This document shows, piece after piece, positions 54,011 through 62,010 of a stretch of 64,000 nt of DNA (the stretch's first letter is position 1; the number at the start of each line of letters is the position of its first letter). Where the stretch lies: assembly GCA_024707075.1 (NCBI GenBank), contig JANQAK010000003.1:930001-994000 (forward strand), given 5' to 3'. The notes beneath the pieces are model-generated. The model was not told the origin of the DNA, ran no database searches, and worked only from the letters and a program-made list of their open reading frames with translations. Made by a program: the position numbers and the translations under genes. This DNA is from Afipia sp. Lineage in GTDB: Bacteria > Pseudomonadota > Alphaproteobacteria > Rhizobiales > Xanthobacteraceae.

Positions 54011-54628
54011 AGCGGAGATAAAGCTCCCATCGATCTGCGCGCGATAGCCTTCGCGCAGCGCACTGACGATCGATGGCGGCGTCAGGAGTTTCGCGTCGGA
54101 AAGATCAACGGGCGCGCGCGTGTAGCCCGCGAACGACCATAGCCATGCCGCGCCGGTGGCGATCAGGTAGCTGTCACCACCGGACGCGACCATCGCGCCG
54201 TCCGGTAAATCCAAGGCCGGTGTCCGCAGCGGATGCAACCGCTTCGCACGCCGGTCGAGACGCTCGCCATGCAGCACGGCATCCATCTCCGGCGCGCGGG
54301 GCTTGTCGCGCCGGTTGCCTTTCGCCCACGCCGCGCGGAACGCTTCGGCCTCGGCGCGGCGGCAATAGAAGCACGGGCGATGTCCCGCCGCGAACGACGT
54401 CGCTTCATCCAGAAAGAACAGCTCGGTCCAGCTCCGCCCGCCCATCACCTCGCGCCGCCGCCCGCGAAACTCGCAGACGCAGGTGATCCACGCTTTCGAC
54501 GACCAGCGCCGGTTCAGCAGCGTCTTCGTCGCCGGATCGTGGATGATGCCGCGATTGCCGGTGAAGCGCCCGCGATGCGCCGTCGCAACGATCTCGCCGA
54601 ACGGCGACACGCGGTTTTGCAGGGGCAT
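53978..54628 (-). CDS. Conserved-looking hypothetical protein with a CxC/CxxC cluster
   Basis: 216 residues, family not recognised. The central part has Cys-x-Cys (WITCVCEFRGR) and, about 45 residues on, GHRPCFYCRRAEAEAFRAAW, which together look like a zinc site; the second resembles the RPCxxC of Ada-type metal domains. The start MPLQNRVSPFGEIVATAHRGRFTGNRG and the later segments (LDLPDGAMVASGGDSYLIATGAAWLWSFAGY) are well formed, so a real protein is likely. The last residues (ISARPRESGDPEI) are encoded by the family F palindrome. Confidence 0.7.
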   Translation of the reverse strand: MPLQNRVSPFGEIVATAHRGRFTGNRGIIHDPATKTLLNRRWSSKAWITCVCEFRGRRREVMGGRSWTELFFLDEATSFAAGHRPCFYCRRAEAEAFRAAWAKGNRRDKPRAPEMDAVLHGERLDRRAKRLHPLRTPALDLPDGAMVASGGDSYLIATGAAWLWSFAGYTRAPVDLSDAKLLTPPSIVSALREGYRAQIDGSFISARPRESGDPEI

Positions 54629-54665
54629 GGCACCTTACTCCAAGTTCGCGCACGAACTCTCAACA

Positions 54666-54820
54666 CGTCGTCCCGGCGCAGGCCGGGACCCATAACCACC
54701 ACATCCTCCGCAAGCTAAAATGGTCGATGATTTCTTCGCAAAATACGTCGACAGGGAGTATCGGTCCCGGCCGGAGCCTGTCATCGGGCCGGCGAAGCCG
54801 GACCCGTTGGCCGGGACGAC
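54666..54820. repeat. Family D palindrome with a nested insertion
   Basis: Left arm CGTCGTCCCGGCGCAGGCCGGGACCC. The right arm GGTCCCGGCC..CCGGGACGAC is split by about 38 bases (GGAGCCTGTCATCGGGC.. to ..GGACCCGTTGG) that form their own small hairpin. Confidence 0.75.
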
Positions 54821-54862
54821 CCGAAAACCGATTGCATCGGTCAGATCAACAGAACCCCTGCT

Positions 54863-55852
54863 TCACCCCAGCACATCCTGATTGATGACATTCTCGCGGA
54901 TCGGCGCGCCGTCGAGCGCGCTGAGAATGTTCTTCGCGGTTTGCAGGCTCATGCGGTCGAGCGCCTCGCGGGTCACGCCCGCCACATGCGGCGCCGTAAT
55001 GACGTTGTCCAGCATCAGCAGCGGATTGTCCGGACGCGGCGGCTCCTGCGCGAAAACATCGATGCCCGCGCCCGCGATCTTGCCCGAGGTGAGCGCCGCA
55101 TAAAGCGCGGCCTCATCGACGATCCCACCGCGTGCGGTGTTGATGAGATAGGCCGTCGGCTTCATCAGTTGCAGTTGCGCCGTACTGAACATGTTGATCG
55201 TTTCAGGCGATTTCGGACAGTGGATCGAGACGAAATCCGCGCGCGGCAGCGCCGCGTTGAGATCGGTCACGTATTCCGCCTCGGCCTTTTCGATCTCCGC
55301 TGCGCTCTTGAATGGATCGTAGACCAGCACCTTCATTTCCATCGCCACCAGCCGCTTGACCAGCCGCGAGCCGATCCGCCCGAAGCCGACCACCAGCGCG
55401 GTCCGTCCGAGCAGGTCGTAAGGGATCGCCCCGAGTCGCTTGGTCCAGTTGCCGCTCTTCACCAGCTTGTCGAGTTCGGCGGCGCGCTTGGCCAGCGCCA
55501 GCATCATGAACAGCGCGCATTCGGCCACCGACGGCGAATTGGCGATGCCGGTCGTCATCAGCGGAATCTTGTGGGCGCTGAGCGCCTTCACATCCACCGC
55601 GTCGTAGCCGACGCCGATGCGCGTCACCACACGCATCTCGCCGGACGAGACGATTTCATTGGCGCCGAAAGCCGTCGCGCCGAGCGCCACGCCGTTCACC
55701 GGCGCATGTTCGCGCAGCATGGCATTGAAGTCCGCCGCCGAGATCGTGTTGGGAAACTCGATCGCCTCGATGTCATCCCGCTCCCGCAAAAGCGCCCGGC
55801 CGCCCGGCGAAAGCGTCTCCACGATCAGAAGTTTCTTCTTGTTGGTGGCCAT
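54863..55852 (-). CDS. D-isomer 2-hydroxyacid dehydrogenase (phosphoglycerate-dehydrogenase-like)
   Basis: 329 residues. Nucleotide-binding VVGFGRIGSRLVKRLVAMEMKVLVYDPF near 155-182, catalytic Arg in NTARGGIVDEAALYAAL and His in APHVAGVTREAL. There is no ACT or other regulatory domain, so it is unlikely to be the main biosynthetic SerA. It reduces or oxidises a 2-hydroxyacid with NAD(P). Divergent from an RraA-family gene across a 200-bp region, which suggests a shared role in a hydroxyacid pathway. Confidence 0.9.
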   Translation of the reverse strand: MATNKKKLLIVETLSPGGRALLRERDDIEAIEFPNTISAADFNAMLREHAPVNGVALGATAFGANEIVSSGEMRVVTRIGVGYDAVDVKALSAHKIPLMTTGIANSPSVAECALFMMLALAKRAAELDKLVKSGNWTKRLGAIPYDLLGRTALVVGFGRIGSRLVKRLVAMEMKVLVYDPFKSAAEIEKAEAEYVTDLNAALPRADFVSIHCPKSPETINMFSTAQLQLMKPTAYLINTARGGIVDEAALYAALTSGKIAGAGIDVFAQEPPRPDNPLLMLDNVITAPHVAGVTREALDRMSLQTAKNILSALDGAPIRENVINQDVLG

Positions 55853-55940
55853 TTCTTCCCCTGATGTTGTGTTGATTGTTTGTCGAAGAATCCAGTCATC
55901 ATCACCGCAATCATATCTGTCGTCCAGAGCCGATGCTTCT

Positions 55941-55966
55941 TACCTCTCCCCGCAAGCGGGGAGAGG
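55941..55966. repeat. Simple hairpin, family H
   Basis: TACCTCTCCCCGCAAGCGG.. forms a GC-rich hairpin with GGGGAGAGG, in the divergent region between the dehydrogenase and RraA-type genes. Confidence 0.7.
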
Positions 55967-56052
55967 ATCGCTGCCGCCGCCCCTTTGCACGGGCAAACTC
56001 CCCGCGCCGTCCCGGTTCGGGCCGCATAACAAAACAAACAGGAGATCAACCC

Positions 56053-56766
56053 GTGACCCAGCCCGCCCCCCATCCCGCGTCGCTGCTCGAAGCCCTCGCC
56101 CGCTACGACACGCCGACGATCTGCAATGCGATGGAAGTGGTCGCGCCCGAGCGCCGCCTTGTCGGCTTCACGACAAAGCCGCTGGTCTGCCCGTTTCCGG
56201 ACCTGCCGCCGATGGTCGGCTATGCCCGCACCGCAACAATCCGTGCCACCTCGGCATCCAGCTTGTCCGCCGCCGAAGCCCGCGCCCAGCGCACCGCCTA
56301 TTACGAATATTGCGGCACGGGACATGGCCCGCGCATCAGCATCATTCAGGATCTCGACGGCGCGAATATCGGCTTCGGCGCATTCTGGGGCGAAGTGAAC
56401 AGTTCGGTCCACAAGGCGCTCGGCTGCCTCGGCGTCGTCACCGACGGCTCGATCCGCGATATTCCGGCGTGGGCGCCGGGCTTTCAGGCGCTGGCCGGAA
56501 GCATCGGGCCGTCGCATGCTTACGTTCATCTCGCGGGCTTCGGGGAAACCGTCTGTGTCGCCGGCATGACCGTCAGTTCAGACGATCTCGTTCACGCCGA
56601 TTGCCACGGTGCCGTCGTGATCCCGGCGAATGTCGCGGCGAAACTTCCCGACGCCGCCGAACTGTGCGGACGCCGCGAGGAGCCGATCCTGGCCGTTGCG
56701 CGCAGTTCTTCGTTCACGCTGGAGAAGCTGAAAGAGGCGCTGGCGAAGTCCGCGGAGATTCACTGA
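56053..56766 (+). CDS. RraA-family protein (aldolase/decarboxylase type)
   Basis: 237 residues from a GTG at 56053 with CAGGAG upstream; the longer frame runs through promoter and repeat sequence. The N-terminus LLEALARYDTPTICNAMEVV is characteristic, and CLGVVTDGSIRDIPAW carries the Asp-x-x-Arg-Asp metal and substrate site of 4-hydroxy-4-methyl-2-oxoglutarate aldolase-type enzymes. The family also includes RNase E inhibitors, but the pairing with a hydroxyacid dehydrogenase favours an enzyme. C-terminal extension after residue about 190 is longer than in E. coli RraA. Confidence 0.85.
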   Translation: MTQPAPHPASLLEALARYDTPTICNAMEVVAPERRLVGFTTKPLVCPFPDLPPMVGYARTATIRATSASSLSAAEARAQRTAYYEYCGTGHGPRISIIQDLDGANIGFGAFWGEVNSSVHKALGCLGVVTDGSIRDIPAWAPGFQALAGSIGPSHAYVHLAGFGETVCVAGMTVSSDDLVHADCHGAVVIPANVAAKLPDAAELCGRREEPILAVARSSSFTLEKLKEALAKSAEIH

Positions 56767-56788
56767 ATCTGACCCGAAGCCGCTAAAG

Positions 56789-56896
56789 CCTCATGGTGAG
56801 GAGGCGCTTCTTCAGCGCCGTCTCGAACCATGAGGCGTTTTCAAAAACCCCTCATCCTTCGAGACGCGCGCAAGATGCGCGCTCCTCAGGATGAGG
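56789..56896. repeat. Intergenic palindrome pair, family A
   Basis: CCTCATGGTGAGGAGG .. CGAACCATGAGG, then CCTCATCCTTCGAGACG .. CTCAGGATGAGG, between the RraA-type gene and a small membrane peptide. Confidence 0.85.
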
Positions 56897-56934
56897 CATC
56901 CCGGCAAGGCCGCCGGATCAGGAAAGTCACAACC

Positions 56935-57021
56935 ATGAAAGTCGCGCTCGGTGTCGTCGTCGGACTGGTGATCGGCTTTCTCGCCATGACCTATTTCAAG
57001 ACCGGCCACCTGCCGTTCTAG
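56935..57021 (+). CDS. 28-residue membrane peptide
   Basis: MKVALGVVVGLVIGFLAMTY then FKTGHLPF and a TAG. One transmembrane helix of about 18 residues follows a positively charged start and has a short polar tail. GGAAAG lies 9 bases upstream. Too small for family assignment; the composition and ribosome-binding site support expression. Confidence 0.5.
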   Translation: MKVALGVVVGLVIGFLAMTYFKTGHLPF

Positions 57022-57032
57022 ATCGCCTCGGC

Positions 57033-57362
57033 TCAAATCGCCTCATAGGCGAACAGCATCGCGATGATCGTGATGCTGAACAGGCCGGTGAGAAACAGCA
57101 CGTCCGCGATCCGTTCGCAGCGCTGGCTCAACCCGCTAAGGTTTGAATAACGGATGGAGAGATAGGACGACGCCGCGCTGACCAGAAACAGCAGCGCCGC
57201 GAGCGCAGCATATTCATCGACATGGCTCGGACCCATTTGGGCTTCGGCGACTTTCACCAGCCCGATGAAAGTCGTACAAATACCGATCATGGTCGCCGAG
57301 GTCGGAAGGATATGATGGGACAGTTCCCGGCTGACGTGCTGCTCCCGCTGAAGATCGGCCAT
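57033..57362 (-). CDS. Hypothetical membrane protein, three helices
   Basis: 109 residues from ATG 57362 (a longer start at 57407 exists). MADLQREQHVSRELSHHILPTSATMIGICTTFIGLVKV is followed by hydrophobic stretches near 25-45, 60-78 and 88-107, giving three transmembrane segments. No family is recognised. It is convergent with the 28-residue peptide gene, 11 bases apart, and divergent from selO. Confidence 0.65.
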   Translation of the reverse strand: MADLQREQHVSRELSHHILPTSATMIGICTTFIGLVKVAEAQMGPSHVDEYAALAALLFLVSAASSYLSIRYSNLSGLSQRCERIADVLFLTGLFSITIIAMLFAYEAI

Positions 57363-57455
57363 GCCTTGATCTCTTTCCAGCTCTCTTTTTGAACCCGAAC
57401 GCCGCATCGTCCGTTATGCTCAGCAAACGGCCGCTTCAATTAACCTGAGTCCTCG

Positions 57456-58913
57456 ATGCCTGTCTCTCCCCAGTACCGCGCCTCCACCAGCCATGCTGCC
57501 CTTGGCCCCGAGTTCTACGATATCGTCGCGGCAGCGCCGTTTCCGGACCATATCCTGCGCTACCGCAACCAGCGCGCCGCCAAGACCGTCGGCCTTGATA
57601 CCCTGACCGACGAGGAATGGATCGCGCATTTCGGCCGCTTCCAGCCGCTGGCGGAAAGTTTCGAGAAGCCGCTGGCGCTGCGCTATCATGGCCACCAGTT
57701 TCGCACCTACAATCCCGAACTCGGCGACGGACGCGGCTTCCTGTTCGCGCAGTTGCGCGACGACAGGGACCGCCTGCTCGATCTCGCCACCAAGGGCAGC
57801 GGCAAGACGCCGTGGTCGCGGACCGCCGACGGACGCCTGACGCTGAAAGGCGGCGTGCGCGAGGTGCTGGCGACGTCGATGCTGGAAGCGCTGGGCGTCG
57901 ATACCTCGAAATCGTTCAGCCTGGTGGAGACCGGCGAGGCGCTCATGCGCGGCGACGAACCGTCGCCGACGCGATCCTCGGTGCTGGTGCGTCTCAGCCA
58001 CTCGCATATCCGCATCGGCACGTTCCAGCGGCAGGCGTTTCACCGCAGCAATGACAATATCGCGAAGCTGCTCGACTACACGATCCAGACCTACATGCCC
58101 GACGTGTGGCGCGACGATGCCTCCGCGCGGGCCATTGCGTTTCTCGAAGAGGTCTGCCGCCGCGTGGCGCGGGTCGGCGCGCAATGGATGACAGCAGGAT
58201 TCGTCCACGGCGTGCTCAACACCGACAACATCAACGTCACCGGCGAGAGCTTCGATTACGGCCCATGGCGCTTCCTGCCGGTGCTGGATCAGGAATTTAC
58301 CGCCGCCTATTTCGACGAGACCGGCCTCTATGCGTTTGGTCGCCAGCCCGATGCGCTGTTCTGGAACGTGACGCGGCTGGCGGAATGCCTGCTGTCCCTC
58401 GCCAACCAGCCGGATCTCGAAAAGGCGCTCGGCGTCTTCGAGCCGGCGCTGCGGCAGGCATTCACCGGCGCGCTCCTGAAGCGCCTCGGCGTCGAGTCGC
58501 TGGATGCGGAGCGCGATTCAACCCTCTCGCGCGCGCTGTGGACCTTCCTGTCGAAGACCAAAGCGCCGTTCGAGCAGACGTTCTTCGACTGGTTCGGCGG
58601 CCTTGCCAGCACCGAGCGCACCGCCAAAAGTCCGTCGAAGGATTTTTATACGACAGATGAATTTGTTCCCGTGCGCGAAGCGCTGAAGGATTTTTCACCG
58701 CGCGAGGGCGCGAATCTTAGTCACGCTTTCTTCAGGCGCACCGAAGCCTGTTCGATGCTGATCGAGGAAGTCGAGGCGATCTGGAAACCGATCACTGAGC
58801 ACGACGACTGGTCGGTGTTCCACGCCAAGCTCGCCGCTATCGACGACATGCGCGAGGCGTATGGGCTGCACGCAATGAGGGCGCGTCATCCTGAGGTGCG
58901 AGCCGTTCTTTAG
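57456..58913 (+). CDS. selO: Protein adenylyltransferase SelO
   Basis: 485 residues of the SelO/YdiU pseudokinase family, which transfers AMP to protein Ser, Thr or Tyr and is linked to redox stress. Key parts: LGDGRGFLFAQL, KGSGKTPWSRTADGRLTLKGG (nucleotide-binding Lys) and HGVLNTDNINVTGESFDYGPW with the metal-binding Asn and Asp. The bacterial protein has no selenocysteine. The final 13 or so residues (from about HAMRARHPEV) and the stop codon come from a family B palindrome at the 3' end. Not linked to neighbours. Confidence 0.93.
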   Translation: MPVSPQYRASTSHAALGPEFYDIVAAAPFPDHILRYRNQRAAKTVGLDTLTDEEWIAHFGRFQPLAESFEKPLALRYHGHQFRTYNPELGDGRGFLFAQLRDDRDRLLDLATKGSGKTPWSRTADGRLTLKGGVREVLATSMLEALGVDTSKSFSLVETGEALMRGDEPSPTRSSVLVRLSHSHIRIGTFQRQAFHRSNDNIAKLLDYTIQTYMPDVWRDDASARAIAFLEEVCRRVARVGAQWMTAGFVHGVLNTDNINVTGESFDYGPWRFLPVLDQEFTAAYFDETGLYAFGRQPDALFWNVTRLAECLLSLANQPDLEKALGVFEPALRQAFTGALLKRLGVESLDAERDSTLSRALWTFLSKTKAPFEQTFFDWFGGLASTERTAKSPSKDFYTTDEFVPVREALKDFSPREGANLSHAFFRRTEACSMLIEEVEAIWKPITEHDDWSVFHAKLAAIDDMREAYGLHAMRARHPEVRAVL

Positions 58914-58990
58914 GCGAGCCTCGAAGGACGCGCGGCCGTCTGCATAGGTCATCCTTCGAGGCTCGCAAGTGCTCGCACCTCAGGATGACG
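58884..58990. repeat. Family B palindrome pair overlapping the end of selO
   Basis: CGTCATCCTGAGGTGCGAGCC .. CCTCGAAGGACG, then CATCCTTCGAGGCTCG .. CACCTCAGGATGACG. First member of a repeat array that occupies the whole gap up to the nitronate monooxygenase gene. Confidence 0.85.
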
Positions 58991-59014
58991 TCCGCCCATC
59001 CGCGATGTCCTGCT

Positions 59015-59039
59015 CCCCTCTCCCCGCAAGCGGGAGAGA
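59015..59039. repeat. Simple hairpin, family H
   Basis: CCCCTCTCCCCGCAAGCGGG.. within the repeat array. Confidence 0.65.
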
Positions 59040-59081
59040 TGAAGGAAATTGACGTCCCGGCGGAGGGGAAATCGCAAGTTT

Positions 59082-59151
59082 CGTCATGGCCGGGCATAGC
59101 CGTTCGAAGAACGGCGTGGCTTCGCTCGCCTATGCCCCGGCCATCCACGTC
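59082..59151. repeat. Intergenic palindrome, family E
   Basis: CGTCATGGCCGGGCATAGCC .. GCCTATGCCCCGGCCATCCACGTC within the repeat array. Confidence 0.8.
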
Positions 59152-59157
59152 TTGCTT

Positions 59158-59240
59158 CGTCATTGCGAGCGAAGCGAAGCGATCCAGCGCAACAAGCGCA
59201 AAGACTGGATTGCTTCGTCGCTTCGCTCCTCGCAATAACG
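59158..59240. repeat. Intergenic palindrome, family C
   Basis: CGTCATTGCGAGCGAAGCG .. GATCCAG paired with CTGGATTGCTTCGTCG .. CTCGCAATAACGG within the repeat array. Confidence 0.8.
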
Positions 59241-59272
59241 GAGATCGCAACTTCCGGACCAGCCATCAAACA

Positions 59273-59381
59273 CGTCATTCCGGGACGCGTTCTTCACGCG
59301 GACCCGGAATCCAGAAGTGTTCATCGGACACAATTTCGGGATTCCGGGTTCGCTCGCAAACGCTCGCGCCCCGGAATGACG
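59273..59381. repeat. Intergenic palindrome, family G
   Basis: CGTCATTCCGGGACGCG .. ACCCGGAATCCAG paired with GGATTCCGGGTTCG .. CGCCCCGGAATGACG, last member of the array; 7 bases from the nitronate monooxygenase stop. Confidence 0.8.
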
Positions 59382-59388
59382 AACAATA

Positions 59389-60402
59389 TCACGCCACCTT
59401 CTTGCGCGGCTCGGTTGCGGTGAAGGTGCCGTCAAGGAATCCCGTCAGCCGCTTGCGGATGATGAACTCGGCATCCGCCATGATGCGATCGATCAATTCC
59501 TTGCAGGTCGGGATGTCGTTGATGAGGCCGACCACCATGCCGCAGCTCCACGCGCCCGCGTCCATGTTGCCGTCGATCATGACTTTCGGATAGACGCCCG
59601 CGACTTCCTCGAGAATATCCTCGATCTTGATGCTCTTGCCCTTTTCCTGCTCGATCTGGATCAGCTTCTCGACGCCCTTGTTGGTCAGGACGCGCTCGGT
59701 GTTGCGCAAGTTGCGCATCACCAGCCGGGTATCGAATTCGGTCGCGTTGAGCAGCGCGCGCTTCACGTTCTCATGCACAGGCGCTTCCTTGGTGGCGATG
59801 AAGCGCGTGCCCATGTTCATGCCCTGCGCACCCATCGCCATCGCGGCAACCAGACTGCGCGCGTCGGCCATGCCGCCCGACGCCACGAAAGGAATCTTCA
59901 GTTCCTCTTCCGCGCGCGGCAGCAGGATCATGTTCGGCATGTCGTCTTCGCCGGGATGACCCCCGCACTCGAAGCCGTCAACGCTGACTGCGTCGCAGCC
60001 GATCGCCTCGGCCTTCAGCGAGTGACGGACCGAGGTGCACTTGTGGATGACCTTGATGCCGGCGGCTTTCAGCGCGGGCATGTACTGTTCGGGGCTGCGA
60101 CCGGCGGTCTCGACCGCTTTCACGCCACCCTCCTTGATGGCGGCGATATATTCCGGATACGGCGGCGCGGAGAAGGTCGGCAGGAAGGTCAGGTTCACGC
60201 CGAACGGCTTGTCGGTCATGTCCTTGCACTTGGCGATTTCCTTCGCCAGCAGTTCGGGCGTCTTCTGGGTGAGACCTGTGATGATGCCGAGGCCGCCCGC
60301 GTTCGAGACCGCGGACGCAAGCTCCGCGAAGCCGACATAGTGCATGCCGCCCTGGATGATCGGATGCTGGATGCCGAACAGTTCCGTGATCGCCGTTTTC
60401 AT
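59389..60402 (-). CDS. Nitronate monooxygenase-family FMN enzyme
   Basis: 337 residues. TELFGIQHPIIQGGMHYVGFAELASAVSNAGGLGIITG at the N-terminus and VSVDGFECGGHPGEDD and PFVASGGMADARSLVAAMAMGAQGMNMGTRFIATKE in the middle are typical of the NMO/2-nitropropane dioxygenase TIM-barrel family that binds FMN. It would oxidise alkyl nitronates, or act as an NADH:quinone or acyl-CoA-linked flavoenzyme. GGAGAGGGA precedes the ATG. It stands alone. Confidence 0.9.
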   Translation of the reverse strand: MKTAITELFGIQHPIIQGGMHYVGFAELASAVSNAGGLGIITGLTQKTPELLAKEIAKCKDMTDKPFGVNLTFLPTFSAPPYPEYIAAIKEGGVKAVETAGRSPEQYMPALKAAGIKVIHKCTSVRHSLKAEAIGCDAVSVDGFECGGHPGEDDMPNMILLPRAEEELKIPFVASGGMADARSLVAAMAMGAQGMNMGTRFIATKEAPVHENVKRALLNATEFDTRLVMRNLRNTERVLTNKGVEKLIQIEQEKGKSIKIEDILEEVAGVYPKVMIDGNMDAGAWSCGMVVGLINDIPTCKELIDRIMADAEFIIRKRLTGFLDGTFTATEPRKKVA

Positions 60403-60416
60403 GTTGTCCCTCTCCT

Positions 60417-60442
60417 GTGTCCTGAATCCGAAGCTCGCTTCG
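60417..60442. repeat. Half-copy of the 76-bp hairpin family
   Basis: GTGTCCTGAATCCGAAGCTC.. matches the left arm of the 47413 element read on its minus strand with one difference over 22 bases. No matching right arm follows. It lies 15 bases upstream of the nitronate monooxygenase start. Confidence 0.6.
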
Positions 60443-60644
60443 TTGCGCCGCGTCCTTCGAGATTGCTCCCATCGTTACCGCAGGCCATCGAAGACCGGCA
60501 ATGGTTTGCACCGGCAGAGCTGCCATGCTGTCAGTTCTTAAACAGAACGTATCAGCCTAAATCAACGCGTCAACCCATAGTCAAAAGCTGACTCACCGTG
60601 TATCAGAGCGGCGATAACTCCATTGCCCCACAGGGGAATTTTGC

Positions 60645-61691
60645 TTGATCCAGCCCCAGCCCGTTAAACCGTTTCTTGAAGTCCTGAGCGGAAATCGCCA
60701 GAGCGTGCCGCCGGTCTGGATGATGCGGCAGGCGGGGCGCTATCTCCCCGAATACCGCGAGTTGCGCGCCAAGGCCGGCGGCTTTCTCGATCTCTGTTTC
60801 AATCCCGAATGGGCGGCCGAGGTGACGTTGCAGCCGATCCGGCGCTTCGGTTTCGACGCCGCAATCATCTTCTCGGACATTCTGGTGGTGCCGCATGCGC
60901 TCGGGCGCAGCGTTCGCTTCGAGGTCGGCGAAGGCCCCCGCCTCGATCCGCTCGACACGCCGGAGAAGATCAGGACGCTGGCGACGGCGGCGGATTTCTC
61001 GAAACTCGAACCGGTTTACGAGGCGCTGCGCCGCGTGCGCGGCGAACTTGATCCGAAGGTGACGCTGATCGGTTTCTGCGGCGCGCCGTGGACGGTGGCG
61101 ACCTACATGGTGGCCGGGCAAGGCACGCCGGATCAGGCACCCGCGCGGCTGCTGGCCTATCGCGAGCCCGAGGCATTCGCAAAAATCATCGACGTGCTGG
61201 TGCAGAACTCGGTGCAGTATCTGCTCGGGCAGCTTGCCGCTGGCGCGAACGTCTTGCAGATCTTCGACACCTGGGCGGGCATCCTGCCGCCGCGCGAATT
61301 CGAGCGCTGGTCCATTGAGCCGATGCGGCGCATTGTCGAAGGCGTGCGCGCCAAGGTGCCGGATGCAAAGATCACCGGCTTTCCGCGCGGCGCGGGCGCG
61401 CAACTGCCCTCATATGTGGAACGCACGGGCATCGACGGCGTCAGCATCGACTGGGCGGCGGAGCCGTCACTGATCCGCGAGCGCGTGCAGAACCGCGTCG
61501 CGGTGCAGGGCAATCTCGATCCGCTGGCCCTCATTGCAGGAGGTGCCGCGCTCGACCGCGCGGTGGACGATGTGCTGGCGAACTACGCGGGCGGACGATT
61601 CATCTTCAATCTCGGCCACGGCATCCAGCCGGAAACGCCCATCGCGCATGTCGAGCAGATGCTCAAGCGCGTGCGGGAGTACAAGGGGTAG
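60645..61691 (+). CDS. hemE: Uroporphyrinogen decarboxylase
   Basis: 348 residues; TTG start at 60645 behind CAGGGGA. The enzyme removes four carboxyl groups from uroporphyrinogen III to give coproporphyrinogen III in heme and chlorophyll synthesis. Signatures: [22 protein letters not shown] at 25-46, [25 protein letters not shown] and [15 protein letters not shown] near the end. No ATG is available near the N-terminus. Convergent with hemC, separated by two repeats. Confidence 0.95.
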   Translation: MIQPQPVKPFLEVLSGNRQSVPPVWMMRQAGRYLPEYRELRAKAGGFLDLCFNPEWAAEVTLQPIRRFGFDAAIIFSDILVVPHALGRSVRFEVGEGPRLDPLDTPEKIRTLATAADFSKLEPVYEALRRVRGELDPKVTLIGFCGAPWTVATYMVAGQGTPDQAPARLLAYREPEAFAKIIDVLVQNSVQYLLGQLAAGANVLQIFDTWAGILPPREFERWSIEPMRRIVEGVRAKVPDAKITGFPRGAGAQLPSYVERTGIDGVSIDWAAEPSLIRERVQNRVAVQGNLDPLALIAGGAALDRAVDDVLANYAGGRFIFNLGHGIQPETPIAHVEQMLKRVREYKG

Positions 61692-61709
61692 CCCTATTAG
61701 AGGATGCGC

Positions 61710-61814
61710 CGTCACCCTGAGGTGCCGTAGCGAAGCGGAGACCTCGAAGGGCGACGGCGTTTCTCGACCTCGTCATCCTTCGAGGCTCGCAAGCGCTCGC
61801 ACCTCAGGATGACG
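61710..61814. repeat. Intergenic palindrome pair, family B
   Basis: CGTCACCCTGAGGTGCCG .. CTCGAAGGGCGACG and CGTCATCCTTCGAGGCTCG .. CACCTCAGGATGACG, between hemE and hemC. Confidence 0.85.
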
Positions 61815-61904
61815 GCTCAGCATCTTGAACTCCCCGCCGCAATCCCTCTACTGGTCGTCCCGGCCTGCGCCAGGCCGACCCGGAAAATGTTGCGGCTAGA
61901 ATAT

Positions 61905-62007
61905 CCTCATCCTGAGGAGCGGCTTCTTCAGCCGCGTCTCGAAGGATGAGGATATGCGTTGCACTTCATGGTTCGAGACGGCGCAAGAGCGCCCCCTCAC
62001 CATGAGG
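61905..62007. repeat. Intergenic palindrome pair, family A
   Basis: CCTCATCCTGAGGAGC .. CGAAGGATGAGG and TTCATGGTTCGAGACGG .. CCCTCACCATGAGG, ending 3 bases from the hemC stop codon. With the preceding family B copy it occupies most of the 319-bp gap. Confidence 0.85.
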
Positions 62008-62010
62008 ACT

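Noticed and set aside
58884..59381. CRISPR-like array
   Set aside because: Repeats are of five different families and are palindromes, not a short direct repeat with unique spacers; no cas genes.
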